The translations under genes were made by a program, and so were the position numbers. From Sapria himalayana (taxonomy: Eukaryota > Streptophyta > Magnoliopsida > Malpighiales > Rafflesiaceae): a stretch of DNA of 64,000 bases. Location of the stretch: positions 102,767 through 166,766 of the forward strand of contig JAREIK010003424.1 in assembly GCA_029783825.1 (NCBI GenBank), given 5' to 3'. This document shows, in pieces, positions 54,598 through 64,000 of the stretch. Below the pieces are notes generated by a model that saw only the letters and a program-made list of their open reading frames with translations, did not search any database and was not told where the DNA came from. The first letter of the stretch is position 1; each line of letters begins with the position of its first letter.

Positions 54598-57500
54598 TAA
54601 TGGTTTTGAGATTTAAAATTTTATAAAATATGAATATATTTAGTTATAATATTATTAATAATCATACATCTTATAAATTCAATATACATAATTTTATTGA
54701 TAGTTATTATAATAATGATCAAAAGTTAAATTAATAAATTACTAATAATAAGATAGATATTAATTAAAAAATATTTATAAAACCCAAATTGATACAAAAT
54801 TAAAGTAAAATATATTACTTTATAATAATTTTTAATTTTAAAATTATACTTTTTTTATAAGCGTATATATATTTTTTGATTAAAAATAAATTATTTAAAT
54901 TATATTTGTCTTACGCATAATTTAATTTGTAATAAATATTTCTATAAAAATAATCTAATAAATAATTAAATGAATATTAAAAATTATAATAAATGGAAAT
55001 AAAAATTAGATTTATTAATTTTTATGTATTATATAGTGGTTTAATGGTTTATGTATTTAGGTATTACAGGGTTTAGGAGTATACTGATTTAATTGTGTAT
55101 GCATTTAGTGGTTTATAGGTTTTATTTAAAAAATAAAATAACATAAAATTTATATTTATTATTTTTTGATATTTTCAAAGTTTATAACATTTGAAAATAT
55201 AATAATTTTTAAATTTTTTTCAAAAGCGAATTCAATATTACGTTTTAAAAATCATAATATTTATATATCATATAAATTCAATATAAACAATTTTATGTTT
55301 AATATTCTAATAATGATCAAAAAATAAATTAATAATCTAATATTAATAAGATAGATATTAATTAAAATATAATTACAAAACATAAAATGATTCATAAGCA
55401 AACCAAAATATATTACTATATAATAATTTTTTTTTGTAATTTTTTTTATTTTAAAAAGTTTATCTATATTTTACTGATTAAAAATAATTTACATAAATTA
55501 TATTTGTCTAATTCATAATTTATTTTTTAATTAATATTCATTTAGAATTAAACAAATAAATAATTAAAATGAATATTTAAAATTATAATGAAAATAAATT
55601 GGATTTATTATTTATTATTTATTATTTAGGATATACCGGTCTAATTTAAATTATATATGTCTCACTAATAATTTATTTTGTAATTAATATTTCTATAAAA
55701 ATAAACTGATAAATAATTAAAATAAAAATTTAAAATTATACTGAATAAAAATTAAAATGAGATTTATGATTTATTATTAATATATACCAATTTAATAGTT
55801 TAAGTATTTAAAGGTTTTGTCGTATAGGTGTTTAACGATTAATATTTTTAGGAATTTAGTGGTTTATAGGTTTTATTTAAACAAAAAATAACAAAAAAAA
55901 ATTTGTAATTTTTTGTCATTTTCATATGTTTGAAAATAATATAATATTTAAAATTTTTTGAAATGTGAATACAATATTTAGTTATAATAATTTTAATAAT
56001 TTTAATAATTTTATATCATATAAATTTAATATAAACAAGTTTATTGATAAATATTTATTAAAAAATATTTACAAAACCCTAATTGATTCAAAATTAAAGT
56101 AAAAAATATTATTCGATAATAATTTTTAATTTTTAAATTTTTACTTCTTTTATAAGCGTATATATTTTTTTTATTAAAAATAAATTATTTAAATTATATT
56201 TGTGACACTAATAATTTATTTTTTAATAAAAATTTATATAAAAAAACTAATAAATAATTAAAATCAATATTTAAAATTATAATAAATTGAAATAAAAATT
56301 AGATTTATTAATTTTTAAGTAGTATATAGTGGTTTAATGGTTTATGTATTTAGGTATTACGAGCTTTAAAAGTTTACTGATTTAACTGTATATGCATTTA
56401 GTGGTTTATAGGTTTTATTTAAAAATTAAAATAACAAAATTTTTATTTTTATTATTTTTTTGATATTTTCAAAGGTAATAACATTTGAAAATATAATAAT
56501 TTTTAAATTTTTTTGCAAATTTGAATTCTATATTTAGTTATAATAATCATTATATTTATATATCATATAAATTCAATATAAACAATATTATTAATAAATA
56601 TTCTAATAATGATCAAAAAATAAATTAATAATCTATTATTAATAAGATAGATATCAATTAAAATATAATTACAAAACCTATAATGATTCAGAAGCAAAGC
56701 AAATTATATTACTATATAATAATTTATTGTTTTTTTTTCTTTTAATAAGTTTATCTATATTTTTTTAGATGAAAAATAATTTATATTAATTATATTTGTC
56801 TAACTTATAATTTAATTTTTAATTAATATTTATATAAAAATAAACAAATAAATAATTAAAATGAATATTTAAAATTATAATGAAAAAAAATGAGATCTAA
56901 TCTTTATTATTTAGGGTATACCAGTTTAAATTTAATTATATTTATCTCCCTAATAATTTATTTTGTAATTAATATTTCAATAAAAATAAACTGATAGATA
57001 ATTAAAATAAAAATTTTAAATTATGCTGAATAAAATTTAAAATGAGATTTATGTATTATTATTAATGTATACTAGTTTAATATTTTAAGTATTTAGAAGT
57101 TTTTTCATAAGGACTTTAGCGATTTATGTTTTTAGGCATTAAGTGGTTTATAGGTTTTGTTTAAACAATGAAATAAAAAAAATTATTTTTGATATTTTTT
57201 CTCTTTTTCAAAGTAGAATACAATATTTAGTAATAATAATCATTATAATTATATATAATATAAACAAATATAAACAATTTTATTCATATATATGATATCA
57301 ATTATCAAAAAATAAATTTATATGATATTATTATTATTATGGATATAAATTAAAATATAATTGCAAAACCTAAAATTATTCAAAATCCAAGTAAAATTTA
57401 TTACTAAATAATAATTTTTGTTTTTTAGTTTTTGCTTCTTTTTATAAGCTTATATTTTTTTTATGAAAAATAAATTATTTAAATTATATTTGTATCACTC

Positions 57501-59078
57501 ATAATTTATTTCGTAATTAATATTTTAATAAATTATTTAAATTATATATGTCGCACTAATAATTTATTTTGTATTTAATATTTCTATAAAAATAAACTGA
57601 TAAATAATTAAAATGAATATTTAAAATTATAATGAATACTAATAAAACTGAGATTTATGATTTATTATTTATATTATACTAATTTAATGTTTTAAGTATT
57701 TATGGGCTTCGGGGTTTAGTAGTTTATTCTTTTTAGTATTTAGTCATTTAGTAGTTTATAGGTTTTATATAAAAAATAAAATAACAAAAAATTTATTTTT
57801 GTTATTTTTTCACATTTTTGAAGGTTATAACCATTGAAAATATAATAATTTTTAATTTTTTTTTGAAAAGTGAATACAATATGTAGTTATAACAATCATA
57901 ATAATTATATATATCATATAAATTAAATATAAACTATTTTATTGATATTTATTATAATAATGATCATAAAAAAGTAATAACCAATTATTCATAAGATAAA
58001 TATTGTTTAAAATATATTTGCAAAACCTAAAATGACTCAAAATCAAACTGAATTATTTTACTTAATATTAATTTATATTTTTAAATTTTTGTATCCATTT
58101 ATAAGCCTATATATTTTTTGATGAAAAATAAATTATTTAAATTATATTTGTCTCACTAATAATTTATTTTTTAATTTATATTTGTATAAAATTTAACTAA
58201 TAAATAATTAAAATGTATATTTAAAATTATAATGAATACTAATAAAAATGAGATTTATGATTTATTATTTAGGGTATAACTATTTAATTGTTTAAGTTTT
58301 TTGTGGTTTTGGGGTTAAGGAGTTTTTTGATTTATATGTTTGCACATTTAGGTGTTTATCGGTTTTATTTAATCAATGAAATAATAAAAAATTTATTTTT
58401 ATGAATTTTCGTGATTTTCAAAGTTATAACTTTTGAAAATATAATTATTTTTTAATCTTTCTAAAATATGAATACAATACTTAGTTATATAATCTTAATA
58501 ATTATATTTGATGTAAATTTAATATAAACAATTTTATTAATATATATTATTATAATGATCGAAAATTAAATTAATAAACTATTATTAGTAAGATAGATAT
58601 TAATTAAAATATATTTGCAGAACACAAAATTAATAAACTATTTATTATTCAGGATATACTGGTTTAATGGTTTAAGTATCTAGGTGTCTCATGGTTTAGG
58701 AGTTTAGTGATTTAATTGTTTAGACCTTTAGTGATTTATAGTTTTTATTTAAAGAATGAAAAAACAAAAAATTTAATTTTTTATTTTTTTTTTAATTTTT
58801 GAAGGTTATAACCTTTTAAAATATAATAATTTTTAATTTTTTTTAAATGTGAATATAATTTTTGGTAATAATAATCTTAATAATTATATATAATCTAAAC
58901 TCAATATAAATAATTTTATCGATAGATATTATAATAATGATCGATAAATAAATTAATAAACTAGTATTTATAAGAATAATAAATATTAAAATATAATTAT
59001 AAAATCTAAAATGATTCAAAACCAAAATAAGATATATTATTAAATAATAATTATTTATTTCTAAAAATAAGATATATT
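54598..59078 (+). repeat. AT-rich ~590-bp satellite array, forward block E
   Basis: This forward block of about seven to eight units lies between two reverse blocks. It begins at the truncated join TAATGGTTTTGAGATTT, shared with 6,590. Dyads lie near 55,178, 55,920 (deleted remnant), 56,470, 57,205 (deleted remnant), 57,820, 58,415 and 58,800. At 58,626 one unit type jumps to another (AACACAAAATTAATAAACTATTT). It ends near 59,078, where AAAATAAGATATATTAT appears twice (about 59,022 and 59,063) just before the flip. Confidence 0.85.
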
Positions 59079-60207
59079 ATTTAAAATCATATATAATTAT
59101 CAATATTATTATAACTAAATATTTTATTCACATTTCAAAAAATTGTAAATATTATTATATTTTCAATGGTTATAACCTATGAAAATGAGAAAAAAATTAC
59201 AAAATTTTTTTTTGTTATTTTATTGATTAAATAAAACCAATAAACAACAAAATGCCTAAAAACCTAAATCGCTAAACTCTTAAAAAACAAAAGCATTAAA
59301 TACTTAAACCATTAAACTAGTGTACATTAATAATAAATCATAAATATCATTTTAATTTTTATTCTGTATAATTTTAAATTTTTATTTTAATTAATTTTCA
59401 GTTTATTTTTATAGAAATTTTAATTACAAAATAAATAATTAGTGAGACATATCTAATTTAAATTAGACCGGTACACCCTAAATAATAAATAATAAATCTC
59501 ATTATTTTTAATTATAATTTTAAATATTCATTTTAATTATTTATTTGTTTATTTTTATATAAATATTAATTACAAAATAATTTATGAGTTACACAAATAT
59601 AATTTATGTAAATTATTTTTCATCAAAAAATTATAGATAAACTTTTTTAATGAAAAAAAATTACAAAACAAAAAATTATTATATAGTAATATATTTTGCT
59701 TTGCTTTTGAATCATTTTAGGTTTTGTAATTATATTTTAATTGACATATATCTTATTAATAATAGATTATTAATTTTTTTTTTCATCATTATTAGAATAT
59801 CTACCAATAAAAATGTTTATATTGAATTAATATGATATATAAATATAATGATTATTATAACTAAATATTGTATTCACTTTTGAATAAAATTTTAAAATTA
59901 TTATATTTTCAAAGGTTATAACCTTTGAAAATGTGAAAAAATAAAAGAAAAATATTTTTTCTTTGTTATTCTATTGTTTAAATAAAACATATACACCACT
60001 AAATGCCTAAGCATTTAAATGCCTAAACTTTAAAATCTCGATACCTTTATATAGATAATCCTTTAAATTGGTATACCCTAAATAATAATTAATAAATTTT
60101 ATTTTTATTTGTTTTCATTATAATTTAAAAAATTCATTTTGATTGTTTAGTTTTTTATTTTTATATATGTATTAATTATAAAATAAATTATAAGTTAAAA
60201 ATATATT
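59079..60207 (-). repeat. AT-rich satellite, reverse block F
   Basis: About two reverse units are present, with dyads at about 59,163 and 59,905-59,932. It includes the short GACCGGTACACCC join unit near 59,465 (telomere-like block missing). The block is interrupted at about 60,207 by the unique island; the interrupted unit resumes at about 60,745. The plus-strand frame 59,650-59,835 is a repeat translation. Confidence 0.85.
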
Positions 60208-60744
60208 GTTGTATATGTAATTTGTTTTTACTTAATAATTTATTTTAATATTTTCATGTAAGTGCAGGAAATGAAATATTAAAAGCCCGGGGATGCAGTA
60301 GTAGCACAATAACGGAGGTCAGCGGGCCGAAATTTTTGGAGCAGAGCTTGGCCCGGTCCATGATCCGACCCGCTTCGGTTAAATGATCCGGCTATTTATT
60401 TTTGTATAAAATGATTTGTATTTATTTTTCGGGTGGCTATTTTTGATCCGGTTGAACTGTTTATCTTCGTTCTCCTCTCTCTCTGCACGATTTCATGACT
60501 GCCGAATGCTTCATACTGTAAGACACTCCATTTCTTGGTTTTAATCTGTAACGCATAAGCGTTTTCTGGTGGAGGTAGCTAGTCGTACTGAGCGACTAGA
60601 GAACCATGTTATTTGCTGTGTTGATTTCTCGTTTTGATTCTATCGTGGATGCATGTAGATTGGGATATATATATTGCTTGTTTCTGTGTTTTCTTTATTT
60701 TCTGTTTCTTAATCTTACTACCCGTGGAAGCGCGATTGTCCGAC
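60208..60744 (+). other. Unique GC-richer island, possible captured promoter/leader fragment
   Basis: About 537 bp of clearly non-satellite DNA interrupts one satellite unit. It occurs once in the window. On the plus strand it has the layout of a plant promoter and 5' leader: CGGGCC/GGCCCG words near 60,321 and 60,350, three GATCCGR words (60,362, 60,385, 60,445), TATAAAA at 60,405-60,411, a CT-rich run at 60,471-60,484, an ATG at 60,495, and GTAAGA at 60,518-60,523 that could be a 5' splice site. Without splicing the ATG frame stops after eight codons. ATATATT flanks both sides (60,201-60,207 and 60,745-60,751), a possible but low-complexity target duplication. No terminal inverted repeat is evident. 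A captured gene fragment is inferred, not shown. Confidence 0.5.
60405..60523 (+). promoter_or_regulatory. Candidate promoter core and first-exon start
   Basis: TATAAAA at 60,405, a pyrimidine-rich leader, an ATG and a GTAAGA donor-like word lie in an order typical of a plant gene start. No downstream exon or acceptor site can be identified before satellite resumes. Such words are common, so this is a weak call. Confidence 0.25.
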
Positions 60745-63560
60745 ATATATTTTATAAAAATTATTTTTCATCAAAAAATTGATAAGGTTATAAAAAGAAT
60801 TAAAATTTAAAAACAAATAATTATTATTTAGTAATATATTTTGCTTTGATTTTGAATCATTTTAGGTTTTGATATTATATTTTAAGTAATATCAATCATA
60901 TTCATAATAGATTTTTAATTTATTTTTGGATTATTATTAGAATATCTATCAATAAAATTGTTTATATTTAATTTATATGATATATAATTATTATGATTAT
61001 TATAAATAAATATTGTATTCACTTTTGAAAAAAATTTAAAAATTATTATATTTTCAAAGGTTATAAACTTAGAAAATGAGAAAAAATAAGAAAAATAAAT
61101 TATTAGTTATTTTATTTTTTAAATAAAACCTATACACAATTAAATGCATTCTTACTTAAATTAGTAAGATCATATACCCCGAAACCCCTAAATAGATAAA
61201 TATTTTAACATCTATATACTACTTAATAAATAATAAATCTCATTTTTATTTCTATTTATTATAATTTTAAATATTCATTTTAATTATTTATAGTTTAATT
61301 ATTTAGAAAAAATAATTACAAAATAAATTTCGAGTAAGACAAATATTATTTAAATAATTTATTTTTAATCAACAAAAATATAAGCTTATAAAAAGAAGGA
61401 CAAATTTAAAAATTAAATATTATTATTTAGTAATATATTTTGATTTGATTTTGAATCATTTTGTGTTATGTAAATATATTTTAATTAATATTTATATTAT
61501 TAATAATAGTTTATTAATTTAATTTTTGATCATTATTATAATATATATCATTAAAATTGTTTATATTGAATTTATATGATATATAATTAGTAAAATTAAT
61601 ATAATTATACATAGTATTCACATTTCAAAAAATTTTAAAAATTATTTTATTTTTAGAGGTTATAACCATTGAAAATCAAAAAAAATGTAAACAAAAATTT
61701 TTTATTTTTATTATATAAATAAAACCTATAAGCCACTAAATGCCCAAAAACATAAATTGATAAACTCTTAAACGACAAAACCCCTAAATAATGAAAACAT
61801 TAAACCGGTATACCACATATAATAAATCATAAATCTCATTTTAATTTGTAATCATTATAATTTTAAATATTCATTTTAATTATTGATTAGTTTATTTTTT
61901 ATAGAAATATTAATTACAAAATAAATAATGAGTGACACAACTATAATTTTAATAATTTATTTTTTTTAAAAAAAATATAAGCATATAAAAAGAAGTAAAA
62001 ATTTAAAAACAAAAAGTTATTATTTAGTAATTAATTTTTCTTAGATTTTATATCATTATATATAGGTTTTGCAATTATATTTTAATTGCGATCAATCTTA
62101 TTAAGAATAGATTATTAATTTATTATTTGATCAATTTTATAATATCTAACAATAAAATTACTTATATTGAATTTAAATGTCTTATAATTATTAAGATTAT
62201 TATAACTAAATATTATATTTACATTTTAAAAAAATTTAAAAATTATTATATTTTAAAATGTTATAACCTTCAAAAATGATAAAAAATCACAAAAATAATT
62301 TTTTTATTATTTTATTATTAAAATAAAACTTATAAACCACTAAATGCCTAAACATTTAAATCTCTAGACTTCTAAACCCCAAAACCCCCTAGATACTTAA
62401 ACAATTAAACCTATATAACCTAAATAATAAATAATAAATCTCATTTTTATTTGTATTCATTATAATTTTAAATATTCATTTTAATTATTTTTTAGTTTAT
62501 TTTTAAAGAAATAATAATTACAAAATAAATAATTAGTGAGACATATAATTTAAATAAATTATTTATATTAAAAAAAAATATAAGCTTATAAAAATAAACA
62601 AAATTTCAAAAATTTAAAATTTAATTTAGTAATATAATTTACTTTGATTTTGAATTATTTTTGGGTGTTCAAATATATTTTAATTAATATCTTTCTTATT
62701 AATAAAACTTTATTAATTTATATTTTGATCATCAAAATAATATATATTAATAAAATTTTTTATGTTGAATTTACATCAAATATAATTATCAAGATTATTA
62801 TAACTATGTATTGTATTCATATTTTAGAACTATTAAAAATTTATTATATCTTCAAACGTCATAACCTTTGAAAATCACGAAAAATCATAAAAATAAATGT
62901 TTTGTTATTTCATTGATTAAATAAAACCTATAAATCAATAAATAAAACCTAAATATGTAAACATATAAATTAATAAACTCATTAACCCCAAAACCACAAT
63001 AAACTTAAACCATTAAATAGGTATAAATTAAATAATAAATCATTAATCTCATTTTTATTAGTATTCATTATAATTTTATATATACATTTTAATTATTTAT
63101 TAGTTTATTTTTATAGAAATATAAATTAAAAAATAAATTAATAGTTATAAAAGTATAATTTAAATAATTTATTTTTCATCAAAAAATATATAAGCTTATA
63201 AATGGATACAAAATTTTAAAAATTTAAAATTAATATTGAGAAAAATATTTCACTTTGATTTTGAATCATTTTAGGTTTTGTAAATATATTTTAAACAATA
63301 TTTATCTTATTAATAATTGTTTATTAATCTTTTGTATGATCATTATTATACTATATATCAATATAATTGTTTATATTGAATTTACATGATATTTAATTAT
63401 TAAGATTATCATAACTAAATATAGTATTCACATTTAAAAAAATTTAAAATTGTTATAGTATCAAAGGTTATATCCTTCAAAAATGAGAACAAATAACAAA
63501 AGAAAATTTTTTATTATTTTATTTTTTTAAATACAACCTAGTAATCCTACTAAATGACTC
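60745..63560 (-). repeat. AT-rich ~590-bp satellite array, reverse block G
   Basis: Reverse units have dyads near 61,055, 61,655, 62,255, 62,850 and 63,465. Read in reverse, the order of types is the GTATCC unit (63,200), the GTCTAGAGATT unit (62,370), the GTTTAAGAGTTTATCAA unit (61,770) and the TTACTTAAATTAGTAAG unit (61,150). This is the same order as in forward blocks near 9.1-11.8 kb and 31.8-33.8 kb. The plus-strand frame 62,644-62,871 is a repeat translation. Confidence 0.88.
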
Positions 63561-64000
63561 AACACGTAAGAGTCAACTTAAATTCTTAAAATCCCAAAAC
63601 GTCCTAAATATAATAATCTTATTAACCTGTATATTTATCTGTATTAATAATAGTTTTATTTAATATTTATCTTCCTTAATATATTTACTTTGATTCTGAA
63701 TCATTGTTAGATTTTGCAAATAAATTTTATTAATATCTCTCTATTAATAATAGGTTTATTAATTTCATATTTATTAGTCATGCATCGATAATAGTTATAA
63801 AAAAAGGTATTATATTGAATTTACATATATATTATTATTTAGATTATTATAACAAAATAATATTATTCATATTTTAAAAAAATTTTAAAATTATTTAGTT
63901 TTCGAAAGAGTATAACCTTTGTAAATAAGGAAAAAATAAAAAATAAATTTTTTGTATTAGATTTTTTTAATAAAATCTATAGACCACATATACATAAATT
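63561..64000 (-). repeat. Strongly diverged satellite unit at the right end
   Basis: The sequence still follows the reverse-unit order (TTTACTTTGATTCTGAATCA, then the ATTGAATTTACAT stretch, then a damaged dyad near 63,900: TTTTCGAAAGAGTATAACC). It has many more changes and small indels than other units. Higher divergence of the outermost units is common at satellite array edges, so the true edge of the array may be near the end of the window. Confidence 0.65.

Noticed and set aside
60201..60751. ATATATT on both sides of the unique island as a proven target-site duplication
   Set aside because: Seven bases of A/T in a very AT-rich repeat arise easily by chance, and no terminal inverted repeat supports a transposon; kept only as a possibility.
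2150..64000. Possible organellar, protist or bacterial AT-rich genome
   Set aside because: The plant-type hAT transposase, AATAAA plus poly(A) retrocopy and TTTAGGG-like tracts fit plant nuclear DNA; there are no organelle or bacterial genes.

Overview
The window looks like nuclear heterochromatin from a flowering plant. The evidence is a decayed plant-type hAT transposase at the left edge, a polyadenylated retrocopy with an AATAAA signal, degenerate plant-telomere-like (TTTAGGG-type) tracts, and about 57 kb of extremely AT-rich tandem repeat. I find no intact protein-coding gene, tRNA, rRNA, CRISPR array or bacterial-type operon. The species cannot be named from the sequence.

The main component is a satellite with a unit of about 590-600 bp, in roughly 95-100 copies. 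Each full unit carries (i) a near-perfect 26-28 bp dyad with half-site ATTTTCAAAGGTTA, (ii) an AT-rich body of about 400 bp, (iii) a GGTATACCGGTTTAA-like stretch, and (iv) a block of about 85-90 bp of degenerate TTTAGGG-like heptamers. Dyad-to-dyad spacing is usually 560-605 bp; longer or shorter gaps mark deleted or fused units. Distinct unit types recur in order, giving a higher-order repeat of about 5 kb that is clearest at 24.28-34.35 kb.

Layout: 1-1,496 hAT pseudogene (minus strand); 1,497-1,985 reverse satellite fragment; about 1,985-2,150 orientation switch; 2,150-12,394 forward satellite; 12,395-14,876 non-satellite insert, copy L; 14,877-34,345 forward satellite; 34,346-34,372 orientation switch; 34,373-40,207 reverse satellite; 40,208-42,655 insert copy R, inverted relative to L; 42,656-54,597 reverse satellite; 54,598-59,078 forward satellite; 59,079-60,207 reverse satellite; 60,208-60,744 GC-richer unique island; 60,745-64,000 reverse satellite, with a strongly diverged last unit.

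The two inserts and their flanking satellite units form an old inverted duplication with arms at about 11.55-18.9 kb and 35.65-43.49 kb. By eye the arms differ at about 6-10 % of positions in the stretches compared. Each insert is composite: a polyadenylated retrocopy of about 1.3 kb, a telomere-like tract beside its poly(A) end, and about 1.1 kb of unique DNA containing a degenerate 104-bp tandem repeat.

The most interesting signal is in the satellite dyad. At least three variant dyads carry paired symmetric substitutions that keep the palindrome intact. This points to hairpin/cruciform-templated correction, or to selection on a symmetric binding site. No genes act together here; the biology is that of satellite evolution, inversion and insertion.
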